Assembly (NCBI GenBank): GCA_026225945.1
Contig: JAMJFZ010000597.1
Coordinates: forward strand, 917,501-981,500
Length of the DNA: 64,000 bases
Source of the DNA: Cricetomys ansorgei
Lineage: Eukaryota; Chordata; Mammalia; Rodentia; Nesomyidae
Direction: 5' to 3'
The notes under the pieces were generated by a model, which saw only the letters and a list, made by a program, of their open reading frames with translations, had not been told where the DNA came from and searched no databases. Of the stretch, positions 45,401 through 57,329 are shown piece after piece; the stretch's first letter is position 1, and the number at the start of each line of letters is the position of its first letter. Made by a program: the position numbers and the translations under genes.

Positions 45401-46757
45401 AAAAATTCCATTTGTGTTCGGTGGTCCCCCAGTCTGGGCTATAGATAATTGGACTTTGAATTGGAGCTGTTTAGTGCTTGTGTTCTGGAAGGATCTCAGA
45501 TCCTTCAGTGAATGTGAGTCTGACCTTGTCATCCTTCCCTCAACTTCAATCCCAAAGCCACTGTAGCTTCCTTTTACGTAACTATCCAAGGTTTCTGCTG
45601 TCTGCTGCTTCACATGATCCAGCTGGTCACTTTGGAACCCTTCTGAAAAGGCCTTCCAGCAGTAGACTCCCCCAAGGTGCAGAGGGCCTTGGTTAGCATG
45701 AGAGCCAAACCTGTGGAAGAAGTTCTCCGTCCTTTTCCTCAGTGGGAGGAATCTGTCTTGTCCATCAGTGTGTTCCAGGTGTTTTTCAATGATTTTCAGT
45801 TCATTGAGAGCAGCGGTGGAGAGCCGCAGCTGATCACTTCCAAAGTGGAAGGAGGCCAGGGGCACATAGCTGAACTTGGCAGCACAGAAATATGAATACT
45901 CTGAGTATGACTGGTGGGTGTTGATAGATTCTGAATGTTCACTTTGATCCCTAGCACCTTCTAAACTAAATCCCCAGCCCTGACCCTTAGCTGATATCAC
46001 TGTTCCAAATCCCAGCTTTTCCACACTTTCAGTGAACATGGATTCTGCTCGAGAAGATGTGAATTCTTTTGATTCCACTCTTTTGCCATGTTCAGGTCCA
46101 TAGAGTAAGATATCCTCAGGAACCCTGAGTAGCTCTTCTCTTCTTGTTACAAGATCTTTCTGATGGCTGGTTTATAAATTCCTTGCAAGGACAGCCCTCC
46201 AGATGCCCATCTTACCAGGTCTCTATCTGGGAGGTTTTGACTATGGGCCAGGTTGTGTGCCATGTGACTAAGATTCCTCTCCATTATTGCTGTGACGTCT
46301 TCTAGAGGCTCTTCCTGCATTGGCCAGCATTCTTTGGGGATCTCCAGTGTTTGCCTCAAGTTTGCTTCTTTCCTCCTCACTGCCTCTTCCTGTCTGTGCT
46401 TCCCTCTGACTGCAGTGCCCTCAGAGTCTGCAGTGCCTGTCCTGCCTGCCTGTGCCTGTTCTTTATCACCTCCCCTGGGGCCTCCTGGAACTCTGCAGCA
46501 CTGTTTGGCTGTGAGAGGTCAAGCAGCTTCTTCAGAGCCCTTTTTTCCCATGTGTGCTGTGCCTGGGACTTCAGCTTCTGGAGGTCTTTTTCTTTTAAGT
46601 GTTGCAAGGCCTGGGCACAGGTCACACCCAGGTGTTCCTGAAGCTTTGGCAGCCAGTAGTCAACAGACAAACCCACTTCTGTCAGCATCTCCTGGAGATC
46701 TTGCCTGCCTCTGCTCCATAGCGGAGGCTCATCAGGGGTGCACTTCACTGTTGCCAT
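39459..46757 (-). CDS. Gvin1: Interferon-inducible very large GTPase (Gvin/VLIG), full length, three single-base frame breaks
   Basis: A cytosolic/nuclear giant GTPase of the interferon-inducible GTPase superfamily; the family's precise role is poorly defined. The single coding exon runs from ATG 46757-46755 (good Kozak, gccATGG, right after a splice acceptor) to TGA at 39459. With frame breaks allowed for it gives about 2,433 residues, close to the known ~2,430 of mouse Gvin1. The P-loop G-L-Q-S-S-G-K-S is at residues ~1499-1506 (42242-42265), the switch D-T-E-G-L at ~1552, and a C-terminal Cys/His cluster at ~2292-2316. Open pieces are 46757 to ~46400, ~46400 to ~46172, ~46172 to ~42088 and ~42088 to 39459. 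Each break is explained by one missing base in a short run (GGAA at ~46401, AAA at 46171-46173, GGGCCC at 42085-42090). There are no in-frame stops. It is either a very young pseudogene or an intact gene with consensus errors; I lean slightly to the latter. Which Gvin paralogue it is cannot be told. Confidence 0.93.
39810..39884 (-). other. C-terminal Cys/His cluster of Gvin
   Basis: Spacing is C-x-C-x3-C-x2-C-x3-C-x6-H-x3-H in copy 4. Copy 2 keeps every Cys and His; copy 3 keeps the final C-x6-H-x3-H. A zinc site is an inference from the spacing. Confidence 0.7.
42239..42265 (-). other. P-loop (G1) of the Gvin GTPase
   Basis: It encodes G-L-Q-S-S-G-K-S-T, a perfect GxxxxGKS/T nucleotide-binding loop. 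Confidence 0.95.
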
Positions 46758-46759
46758 GG

Positions 46760-46780
46760 CTGTGTGGAGAACAGACACTG
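46760..46780 (-). promoter_or_regulatory. Splice acceptor before the giant Gvin coding exon
   Basis: On the minus strand 'gtgtctgttctccacacag' has a modest pyrimidine tract and ends in AG two bases before the ATG. Family genes have noncoding 5' exon(s) spliced to a single coding exon, so the promoter should lie further upstream (higher coordinates). The GTG-started extension to 46778 would cross this intron and is rejected. No clear interferon-stimulated response element was seen in 46780-47400. Confidence 0.65.
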
Positions 46781-46839
46781 ATTTAATCTATGTCCTAAGT
46801 TAAGAAATCTTATCCATACGACACAATGTGTGAATGGCC

Positions 46840-47230
46840 TTTGGAGGCAAATCTACAATTTTTTTTGTCTTTTTCTAATTATCTGATCTAAGTGTTTCTT
46901 TACCATGCTTGTCATTTCATTTTTTGCTTACACAACATAATTTATGTTTTTAGCTGACATTGTTAGCTTCATTGTAATAGACTGTTTCTGTCATTTTCTT
47001 CTAAATTGACGCCACCTCAAAACCACTAAATTTGAATGTGTAATTAGTTGACAACACACTTTTTATTTCATAAAGAAGAGTGCTCCCATTTTCTGAGTAC
47101 CCTTTCTGTATTTTTACCATGAAAAAAAATTTTAACTGTTTCCATTCATATATCCCTGAATACATCTCAAGTTTTATAATATTGATTTGATTTCCTATTT
47201 CAAATGAATTCATCCTTCATTCGTAGTTGT
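46840..47230 (-). other. 5' flank of the full-length Gvin gene, duplicated at 4200-4600
   Basis: Noncoding, probably intronic sequence upstream of the coding exon. It matches the flank of copy 1 with scattered changes. Homology stops at ~47230, close to where LINE-1 sequence begins (47440). Confidence 0.85.
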
Positions 47231-47439
47231 CATTCATTTCTTTTTAATGGTATGATTCTTTATTCAGTGCATTGTATTCAATACTGTCATTACTTACTCA
47301 TACATTCATTAGGCATTTGACAAATCTCACACACATGATACAAATACTTCCAGACTTGTAAGGGAAATGCCACAATCTTTTAAATGATACCTACAAAAAT
47401 AAACACAATTACAATGATGTCTCATAAAATTATTCATGT

Positions 47440-47708
47440 ATATGTACCAGATTTTCTTTATGTACTCATCTATTGGATATTTAGGTTGGTTCCATTTTCT
47501 CAAGATTGTAAATAGAGCAGCGATAAGCACAGGTGTGCTAGTACCACTGTGATGTATTGTTATCGAAGAGTATTTTTGTTATATTCCCCAGAGTGGTATA
47601 GGAAGATGTTATAGCAGTTCTATTTTCATTTTTGTGAGGATCCTCCATACTGATTTCCATAGTGGCTGCAAAAGGAGGTAGCAAGGGACAGTAAATACTC
47701 ATTTCTGC
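47440..47708 (-). mobile_element. Older LINE-1 ORF2 C-terminal fragment, antisense
   Basis: 'cctccatactgatttccata' followed by 'gtggctgcaaaagg', and 'gtaaatagagcagcgataag', are complements of ORF2 C-terminal sequence. It is out of L1 order relative to the neighbour at 47719, so it is a separate older insertion. Confidence 0.65.
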
Positions 47709-47718
47709 ATTTTCATCT

Positions 47719-50690
47719 TGTCCTAGGACATTGTTTTAGAGTATTTTCTATAGAAGTGTTAAATCTCTAGGATCCTTTGTCATTTGTATACAGGTAATAG
47801 GGTTACTGTTTTTTTTTTAGTTAATGTTGTATCCAGCCACTTTGCTGAAGAGTCTGATCAGTTATAGGAGTTCCATGGTAGAATTTTTGTGGTTGTTTAT
47901 GCATTCTGTGTTATCATCTGTAAATAATGATTCTTTGATTTCTTTCTTATCAATTTGTATTCCCTTGATATTCTTTAGTTGTCTTATTGCTATAGATAGT
48001 ACTTCAAGTATTATAATGAATGGATAAGGAGCGAGTGGACACCCTTGTCTTGTTCTTGATTTTAAGAGAATTGTGTTGAGCTTCTCTCCATTTAATTCGA
48101 TGTCGGATGTAGGCTTTCTGTAAATTGTTTTTTTATTATGTTTAGATATGTTCCTTGTATGTCTAATCTCTCCAAGACTTGTATCATGAAGGGATATTGG
48201 ATTTGGTCAAAGGCTTTTCCAGCATTTAATGAGAAGATCATGTGGCTTTTTGTTTTTTCAGTTTGTTTATATGGTGTATTACAATGACTGAAAATGTTGA
48301 ACTATCCCTGCATCACTGGGATGAAGCCTATTTGATCATGGTGGATGATCTACTTGATGTGTTCTTAGATTCGGTGTGTGAGTATTTTATTCAGTGTTTT
48401 ATGCATCTAGGTTTATGAGGAAAATTGGTTTGTAAACCTCTTTCACTGTTGAATCTTTGTGTGGTTTTGGTGCCAAGGTGACTGTGTCCTCAGAGAATGA
48501 GTTTGGCAGTGTTCCTTCAGTTTCTATTTTGTGGAATAATCTGAGCAGCATTGGCATTAAGTTTTCTTTTAATGTCTGGAAGGAATCTAAAACTGTCTGG
48601 CCCTTGTCCTTTTTTTGTTTGTTCCAGAGACTTTTAATGGTTGCTTCTATTTCTTTAGGGGTTATAGGTCTACTTAAGTTGTTTATCTGATCTTGTTTTG
48701 CTTTGGTAAGTGGTATGTATCAAAAAGATTGGCTATTTCTTTTAGATTTTTCTAATCTGGTAGAGGACAGGTTTTTAATGTATGTCCTAATGGTTCTTTG
48801 GATTTTTTTGGTGTCTGTTGTTGTGTCCTCTTTTTCCTTCCTGCTTTTGCTACTTTGGATATTCTCTCTCTTCCTTTCAGTTTATTTGAATAAGGGTTTG
48901 TCTATCTTCTTGCTTTTCTCAAAGAACCAACTCTTTCTTTCATTGACTCTGTTTTGTTCTCTTTGTTTCTTTTTGTATTGATTTCAACCCTCAGTTTGAT
49001 TATTTGCTTCCTTCTGCTCATCTTGTGTGTGCTTATTTCTTTTTGTTTCTAGAGCTTTCAGGTATGCTGTTAAGTTTCTGGTGTCAGATCTCTCAGGTTT
49101 TGTTTTTCTTTCATGGAGGCACTTAGTGCCATTAATTTTCCTCTTAGCACCATTTTCACTGTGTCCAATAAGTTTGGGTATGTTTTGCTTAATTTTCATT
49201 GATGTCTAGAAAGCCTTAAACATCTTTCTTTATTTGTTTCTTGACCCAGTTTTTATTGAGTACAAAGTTGCTCAGTTTCCATGAGTTCATAGGCTTTCTG
49301 CTGTTTCTATTGTTGACATCCAGTTTTAATCCATGATAGTCTGATAGGATGCAGGAAATTAATTAAATTTTCTTGTATTTATTTGAGTTTTTCTTTGTGG
49401 CCAAGAATGCTGTCAATTTGGGAAAAATTTCATGAGACGTTGAGAGGAAGGTATATTCTTTTGTGTGTGAGTGAAATATTTTGTAGGTATCTAATTGTAA
49501 GCCCCAGTATTTCTCTGTTTAGTTTTTACCTGGATGACCTGTCCATAAAGTGGGATATTGAAGTCTCCCACTATCAATGCGTGAGGGTAAATGTGTGATT
49601 TAAGCCTTAATAATGCTTCTTTTACAAATGTGAGTAATCTTGCATTTGGGGAACAGATGTTAAGAATTGAACTGTCATCATAGTGGAATTTTCGTTTGAT
49701 GAATATGAAGTGTCCTTCCCTATCTCTTTTGATTAAGTTTGGTTTGAAGTCTATTCTGTTAGATATTAGAATGAGTACACCTGCTTACCTCTTATGTCCA
49801 TTTTCTCAGAAATTCTTTTTTCCAACCCCTTTCCTCTGAGGTAAGTTCTGTCTTTGATGTTGAGACGTGTTTCTTTTATGCCGGAGAGGACTGGATCCTG
49901 TTTTCATATCCATTCTCTTAGTCTGTATCTTTTCATTGGGGGAACTGAGGGCACTGATACTGAGAGATATCAATGATCAATGGTCACTAATTTCTGTTAT
50001 ATTGCTGTTTCTGGTGGTGGTGATGGTGGTGGTAATGTGTATGTATTTCCCTAACTGGTTTTACTTCCATGAGATTATTTATTTCCAGTGTTTTGTTGTG
50101 TATACTTAACCTCCTTGGGTTGGAGTTTTCCTTCTAGTACTTTCTGTAGGGCTGGGTGTGTAGATTGATATTGTTTACATTTGACATTATCATGGAATAT
50201 CTTGTTTTCTCCATCTATGGTGATTGAAAATTTTGCTGGGTATAGTATTTTGGGCTGGTATCTGTACTCTCTTAGAGTCTGTAGAGAACATTTGTTTAGG
50301 CCCTTCTTGATTTTAGAGGCTCTATTGAGAAGTTTAATAGGCATAGACAGACCTATGCCTTTATATGTTACTTGGTCTTTTTCCCTTGCATCTTTAAATA
50401 TTTCTCCTTTGTTCTGTATGTTAAGTGTATTGATTATTATGTGGCAAGGGGATTTTATATTATGGTCCTATCTATTTGTGTTCTGTATGCTTCTTGTACC
50501 TTTATAGGCTTTGCCTTCTTTAGATCAGGAAACTTTTCTTCTATGATTTAAAAAGAATATTTCCTGGGACTTTGAGCAGGAATTCTTCTTCTTCTTACAT
50601 CTTATTACTTTTAGGATTGGTCTTTTCATAGGGTACCAGATTTTCTAGATGTTTTATGTCAGAAATATTTTAGATGTACTATTTTCTTTG
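47719..50690 (-). mobile_element. LINE-1, inverted 5' segment (ORF1 end to ORF2 RT)
   Basis: Read on the minus strand from 50690, this is L1 in order: the ORF1 C-terminal half (50690-50080), then the ORF2 endonuclease region (49900-49300) and the reverse-transcriptase region down to about 47750 ('gccactttgctgaagagtct' on plus). It stops at the L1 position where the direct segment starts at ~50715, which fits a twin-priming inversion. Frames are heavily interrupted. Confidence 0.88.
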
Positions 50691-50699
50691 ACTAATGTT

Positions 50700-52438
50700 A
50701 GACTGAACAATAAACCACAGAAACAAAACCCTTCATAATACACACAAATAATGTAAAATATCTTGGGGTAATTCTAAGCAAGCAAGTCAAAGACTTGTAT
50801 GACCAAAACTTCAAGTCTTTGAAGAGAGAAAATGAAAAAGATATCAGAAAACACAAAGATCTCCCATGCTCATGGATTAGTAGAATCAACCTAGTAGAAA
50901 TGTCTTTTCTCCGAAAAGCAATCTACAGATTCAATGAAATCCTCATCAGTTTCTAATACAATACTTTGCAGACCTTGAAAGGACAATATTCAACTTCATA
51001 TGGAAATTCAAAAAGTAAACAATAGTTTAAACAATCCTGAACAATAACATAATGTCCAGAGGCATCACCATCCCAGATATCAAGTTGTACTGCAGAACTG
51101 TAGTAATAACAACTGCATGATATTGGCATAATGACAGACACATTGATCAATGCAATAGAATCAAAGAACCAGACATAAATCCACAAACCTATGGACTTCT
51201 AAAATCTCATAAAGAAGTCAGAGATACAAAATCAAAAGAGAAAGTACCTTTAACAAATGGTGCTTATCTAATTGGATATCTGCATGCAGAAGATTGCAAA
51301 TAAATCCATATTTGTCACCCTGCAAAAAAGTCAAACCCAAGTGGATCAAAGACCTCAACATAAAACTAGATACACTGAACCTGATAGAAGAGAAAATAAG
51401 GAATACCTTGAATGCATTGGCACAGAAGATAACTTTCTGAAAGAAACACTGATAGTGCAGGGACTAAGATCAACAATTATTAAATAGGTCTTCATGAAAT
51501 TGAAAACCTTCGGTAAGGCAAAGGACATCATCAATAGGATAAAATGTCAGACTGTAGAATAAGAAAATATTTTTACTAACTCTATATCTGATGAAGGGCC
51601 AATACACAAAATATATAAAGAGTTGAAAAAACTAGACATCAACAAACCGAATAATTCAACTAAAATGGGACAGATAAAAACACACAATTCTCAATAGAGT
51701 AATCTGAAATAGCCAAGAAACACAGAAATGTTTAACAATCTACCACCAGGACACTTGCTGAACTATGTTCATAGCAGCTTTATTCATAACAGCCAGAAAC
51801 TATAGAAACAACTTAGATGTCACTCAACTAAATAATGGATAAAGAAGATGTATATTTAGACAATTGAGTGTTACTCAGATGTTGAAATAATGACACTATG
51901 ATGTTTTCCAGTCAGTGGATGGAACTATAAAAAAATCATTCAGAATGAGCTTACCCAGACTCAGAAACACAAACATGGTATGCACTCACTTGTATCTTTA
52001 TATTAGCTATTAAGTAAATGATAATCATGCTAAAATCCACAAATCTAGAGAGGCTAAGTCACAAGAAGGGCTCTGATGCATGGCTTTCCCTGGGAGGGGA
52101 AAACAAATATATTTTGTGGATGGACTGGAGATGATTTTGTATGGTAAAGAAAAAAAAGGAAGGATGGAGGGAGAGAGTATAAGGAGAGACAACTGGACCT
52201 GGGGGGATTCTTGGGGCAGTGTGGAAATCTAGAGCAATGTAAACTCCCTGGAATCTATGAAGGGAACTCTAGCAAGGACTCCTATTACTGGAAATAAGGA
52301 GCTTGAACTAGCCAATTTCTGTAACCAGACAAGTCTTCCAGTGGTGGGACTGGGCCACTAACTCAGCCACAAAACCTTCAACCTACAATTGTCCTGCCTG
52401 CAAGTGGTGTTGGGGTGTCAAGTTATTCCAGGAAATAG
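50700..52438 (+). mobile_element. LINE-1, direct 3' segment (ORF2 after RT, first 3' UTR unit)
   Basis: It starts with 'acccttcataatacacacaa' followed by 'ataatgtaaaatatcttggg', just past the RT domain, and continues through ORF2's end ('gaactataaaaaaatcattc') into a 3' UTR with 'gtaaactccctggaatctat' and 'cagccacaaaaccttcaacc'. It continues the inverted neighbour in L1 coordinates. Confidence 0.88.
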
Positions 52439-53933
52439 AAGCAGAAAGAACACTGCCAAACTCATCCTATGAAGACACAGTCATTCCAATACCCAAACCA
52501 CAAAAGGATTCAAAAAGGAGAGATTATTATAGACCAATTTATTGGAGGGTGAGGGGATTGGAATGGGAGGATCAGGAAAGGAGGAGGGGTGTTGGTGTTG
52601 ATGGAGGGTATATGGGAAGAGACAGAATTAGGGTCATTTAAGGGGTGGTATGGAATACTAGTGCAGTGGAAACTTCCTATAGCATATGAAGGTGTCTCAA
52701 GGAAGTCTCAAAATAATCGGGGAGACAGAGATACAACTGGCCGTCTCTTGTCACCAATCAAAGTTCCCAGTACTGGGACTGATTACATCCAAATGAGTCT
52801 TTAGTCAAAAAGGTACCATAGAAATCCATAAACAACCATGGATGTTGCCCAGACAATAGGTTGTTCTTCATGAATTGACAGCAAGGCCCATTACTGGAGA
52901 CAACAACCACATAACTCATTGAACATGGAGATCTTGAGATTATGCCAACATAAGTGTCACCCCTGCTTTCAAGTATCTTTCATATGGGCTGGATTTCTGA
53001 AAGCTACCAGAAGAGATATAAAAACACCAGCCCAGTCACAAAACCTTTGATCTACAATGCTTTTCTGCCTGCAAAATATGGTAGGGCAATGGTGGCACAA
53101 AGCTTGTGGGAGTCAAATCAACTGTCTGATTTGATATAAGACCCATTCTAAGAGATGGAACCCATACCCAACACTTCTTAGGTGACTAAAACCAGAGATC
53201 GTAAACACCTAGAAAAAACAAATACTACTATTCAAAAAAAAGGTAGTGATAAAATGACTTCTAAAATGATCTTCTGTTCTCCTCATAGGTCAGTGTCTTC
53301 CTCAGCCATTGTCCAAGAAGCTTCCTCTGGCAGCAGATGGGAACTGATACAGAAACTCGCAGCCAGACATTGCACACACAGCGTGACCTTGGAATGTACA
53401 GTTCTAAATGGGATGTCTTAATCAAATCCCTCCACTCATAGGAGACTGAAAGACTGTATAAGCCATAGCAGATGGAAGGCACCAGAAGAACAAAGCCATC
53501 TGAACCAACAGAAAAAGGTCCTATGAATTCACAGAGACTGAAGCAGTAAGCCCAGGATATGCACAAGACTGCATCAGGTCCTCTCCGTATACAGCATAGT
53601 TTTCAGCTTAGTATTTGTATGAGACACCTGAGTATGTAAATGAGTGGGCCTGTGATTTTTGTGCCTTTTTTGTGGCCATTTTCCTTCTGTTGGTTTGCAA
53701 TGTCCAAATTCAATACAATGGTTTTGTTTTATTTTGTTAGCTTTTATTTTGTTTTGATGTTTTGTTTTTATCTCTTAGAAAACTGATATTTTTTTCCTAG
53801 TGAGTTGCAAAATGGCCGTGGATCTGGATGGGAAGGAATATAGAGAGGAACTGGGAGAGTGGGATATGAAACTGTAATCAGGATATATTGTATGAGAAAA
53901 GAATATATTTTAAATAAACATGTATTTTCATCT
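52439..53933 (+). mobile_element. Second LINE-1 piece: RT scrap joined to a 3' UTR, sense
   Basis: 52439-52540 is L1 ORF2 RT sequence ('cctatgaagacacagtcatt' then 'accacaaaaggattc'). It jumps directly to a purine-rich 3' UTR (52541-52620), followed by a second 'gtggaaacttcctatagc' unit and a long 3' end to about 53930. This is an internally deleted L1, or a recombinant of two. A candidate 10-base target duplication ATTTTCATCT flanks the composite (47709-47718, 53924-53933). Confidence 0.65.
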
Positions 53934-53984
53934 ACCCCTTAGAAAAAGGAAAAATGAAGAGAAATATGACACCCATCTGCCTAT

Positions 53985-54012
53985 CTAGCATCTATTTATC
54001 TATCTATCTAAA
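53985..54012. repeat. Short (ATCT)n tract
   Basis: 'tatctagcatctatttatct' followed by more atct. Confidence 0.8.
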
Positions 54013-54059
54013 CTATATCTGTCTTCATATAAAACTCTCAGAAGAAAATATTGCAAATC

Positions 54060-54610
54060 AAATCAAGCAACATAGAAAAGAAATTATATAATATGCTCAT
54101 TTGGGATTTATACTGTGCATGATCAAATGGATTAACATTTATAAATGATTTAACACAATACATTATGCCAGTATAGAAAAAGAATAAAAATTACCTGCTA
54201 TTATCAACAAATACAAAAAGGCATCTGGCCAATCCAGCATGCGTTCATGGGTAAAATGTTCCACTAAGCTATAAAAAGAGGGGAAGTTCTTCAATCTTGT
54301 AAAAAATAGCTACAAAACCCCTTAGGTAATACAGTATTTAATATTGAGAAACTTGATGCTTTTGTGCCAAGATCAGGAAAAAAGGCCAAAATTCTCTTCT
54401 CAACACTGCTATTCAACAGCCTAGGTAGAAAAGGAATTAAAAGTTACATATAGGAAAATTATAAATAAATGCTGGCTTTATCTTGATGACGTGTTTATCT
54501 AAGTGGAAAATACTGAAAAATGGACAGTGAAAATGGCTTTGAAGTAATAGGAATACTATTTCAGGTTATAAAATTAAGATGAAATTTGTTCTTATTTTAA
54601 GAAAAATTAA
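54060..54610 (+). mobile_element. LINE-1 ORF2 RT fragment, sense; paralogue of 8120-8640
   Basis: It shares landmarks with the left copy: 'tacctgctattatcaacaaa', 'catctggccaatccagcatg', 'tttgtgccaagatcagg'. It is decayed and marks the start of the right copy of block A. Confidence 0.8.
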
Positions 54611-54649
54611 TCAAACATATATCACTACCTGAGTTTATAATGTAAACAT

Positions 54650-54812
54650 TACAATTGGGTGGTGGTGGCACATATATTTGATCCCAGCACCTGGGAGGCA
54701 GAGGCAGGTGGATCTCTGTGTGCTCAAGGCCAACCTGGACTACAGAGTGAGTTCCAGGACAACCCTAGTTACAACATGGAATACCTGTCTCACTGCGTAT
54801 AATACAAAAAAA
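54650..54812 (+). mobile_element. B1 SINE, sense
   Basis: 'gggtggtggtggcacatata', 'cccagcacctgggaggcaga', 'ggcaggtggatctctgtg', 'gagtgagttccaggacaa'. It is not present at the matching place in the left copy. Confidence 0.93.
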
Positions 54813-55439
54813 TCTTGACATAGACCTCAGCAAAAATTGAACTTAAAATGGTACACAGGATTGGGCTGATTCACAGACTACCTAGGCATATAATGATAGA
54901 ATCTGTAGGAATAAATTAAGAAGAGTTGGAGAGCAGTTGTCCTTTGATGTGTTTGAGGACAGAAAACACTGATCTCAGTAGCAAAGACAGAATGGAAACA
55001 CGTTAGGATGCAGAAATGAAGGAGAGAGTTCACTGTCCATTCCAGAACTTTCAGCCTCAAGAAGAAATGATCTGCTCCAAGTGCATAGTCGTGCATGTGT
55101 ACAGAGTTGGAAGTATTACATTACATAATGTAACGAAGCCCATTTCTTTGTATGGTAACTTTAAGCATTTTATATGAATGAAAAAAGGCATACTCACTCC
55201 AAATCTTTTTTGTTGCACTTTTAGTGTCAGTTATAAAGAAGATAGAAGAGGAGAGTTGGGAGCACATGCCAGCCATGGCAGTGTTCCAGTGACAAAAAAT
55301 GAAGAAAAAACTAAACTGAAACCACAATGAACACTGGACTCATCACTGAGTTTCCTTGTTCATGATGTTTAATCATGGCAATAGAAAAGTACCTAAAACA
55401 GACACCAAGAAAAATAACCAAAGAAAGAATTGCAAGACA
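54813..55439. other. Gene-free stretch
   Basis: No left-hand counterpart, gene or named repeat was recognised; the L1 3' UTR takes its place in the left copy. Confidence 0.45.
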
Positions 55440-56145
55440 GCATACAGAGAGGTTCTGAACCTGTGCCCACATGAGTGATGACGTAGAGACAGATTCCACA
55501 CTTCCTGCTTAGACTGGTGACCGCCTAGAGATAGACTGTGCATTTGTGTCCAGATGGGTGACTGCATAGAGTCAAACTCTGCACACCTGCTCAATTATCT
55601 GTGGCTTTTACTTGCCTTATTTAATAGATACTTTAATTTTTCTGGATTAGCTTGTTTTGTTTTATTCTCTCTCCTGTTTGTCATCCCTCTTTTTGGTAAT
55701 AGACTCTACCATAGACACATGTTGACACGGGTTTGGAAATTATCTTGCCTTAATTTTTGGATTGTTTGGTTGCATTTCCTTACCACTTTTTCTTTCCATT
55801 CTAACTTTAGCTGGAACTGTGTAATCTCTACTCCGTAAGTTTATTGTTCCTTCACCAATTTCTTTTCCTTCTTCCTTTTTTTTTCAATGTTGCCCCAATA
55901 CTAACTCTTATTTTTTTTCTCTTCATTTCAAAAAAATTTTATTTTGCACAACTAATATCTTAACAATGTTACCTTGTTTCTTTTTTTCATTTAAAGAGAC
56001 TTTAACTTCAGTAGAGTGATGGGTAAAATGGTCTTTTACCCTGTTATCTAGTATTAGGAAATTGAAAAAATTGATTATTGAAATAGCACAAATATTGAGA
56101 TATTGCATTTCAGTTGTATAATAATTTTAGTTAACATCTCACACA

Positions 56146-56190
<45 letters not shown>

Positions 56191-57180
56191 TCTCTAATTT
56201 CAAGCCCCCCAAATAAAATTTACTTTAGTATAGGGGAGTATACACTTAACCTGTGCAAAAAGTGAGACTTGGTCTGGTGAATACTCTAATAATGTTTTCT
56301 TTGTGTTACTTCTCTGCCAGGTGTCTCTTCGGTTACAAGATTCACTGCCTTTTCCTCTGGTCTCTTCCATCTCCTCCTCTTTTACCTAGGGAAACTGCTT
56401 TGGAGTAAAATGGTAAAGTTTTTTATATTTGTCAGCTGCATTTATGAGCATTTGTTCATTAAGTTTGCAAGGAACTTAATAACTATCTTCATTTCCATCA
56501 TAATTTCTTATTTTCATCATATTTCTTCATCCTCCAAAAGTTATTGGAATTGAAGAGGTAACTATTTATTGATCTTTTCTTACGGGAACTACACATCAGT
56601 TGTGGTTGTTTATGGCATTAGTACTTTACACCCAAGATTGTGCTGTGATCATACTCATTGCCTGGACCATGCAGACTGATGTTTGAGCTACACCTCAAAT
56701 TCAGTGGAAAGAAATAAGACATAAACTCCACAATCTAGCCATACTTGAACATTGAAATTACTTCAACTAAAAGCATATGGATAATTTTTAAAATGCAAGA
56801 AACTATTTCCAGCAATGCAAGTTCCAATGAAGAAACACATGAAACACAGGAATCCAAGACAGCATAAAAATTACTAATTTTATAGACATTCTAAAAATGA
56901 CCAATTGTAATAGATGGCAATGGGAGTTAATTTGAGGAAAATGTAGACAAAGAGTTCAAAATACTATGAGAGTGTGCAATGAGATCAAGGAGGATGTGAA
57001 TACACTGATTTCGTTGTAAAGAAAAAGAAGCAGACAATTGAAAGAAGAATATCAATACCAGATATAAAAGAGAATTCTGGTGAGGAAATAAGAAGAGTAA
57101 AATTAAAATATTAGAAATAAGAGGGCAAGAAAAAAAAGGACAGTGGGAAACAAAAAAATGATTGAGTGGCAAGATAGAAT
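55440..57180. repeat. Right copy of segmental duplication, block A
   Basis: Partner of 9701-11342. It holds an extra ~170 bases (about 55565-55725, 'gcacacctgctcaattatct' to 'gacacatgttgacac') and a longer CA array. The matching end is 'ggacagtgggaaac' then 'gcaagatagaat' at ~57180; the left copy then has a SINE tail. Confidence 0.85.
56141..56190. repeat. (CA)n microsatellite
   Basis: About 24 CA units with one AT interruption; the left partner at 10280-10300 is short. Confidence 0.95.
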
Positions 57181-57329
57181 ATCAAGGCTTGTAGACAAGA
57201 CGGAAGGTGAACATGTTGGGGCATACCTGCACAAATTAAAGGCCACATCATTATAGTGAAGGAAGACAAACTTATAGTATTTTCTTTAAAATGAAGATGG
57301 AGAGAAGAGTGCCCATTTTTTTTACCTTT

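Noticed and set aside
46755..46778. Upstream extension of Gvin to a GTG at 46778
   Set aside because: The extension runs through a splice-acceptor-like sequence, and the ATG at 46757 has a strong start context.
46780..47440. Interferon-stimulated response element near the Gvin start
   Set aside because: Only loose GAAA/TTTC runs in AT-rich DNA are present; none has the paired ISRE spacing.
48000..50500. Several 60-108 codon frames on both strands
   Set aside because: They are fragments or shadows of the inverted LINE-1.
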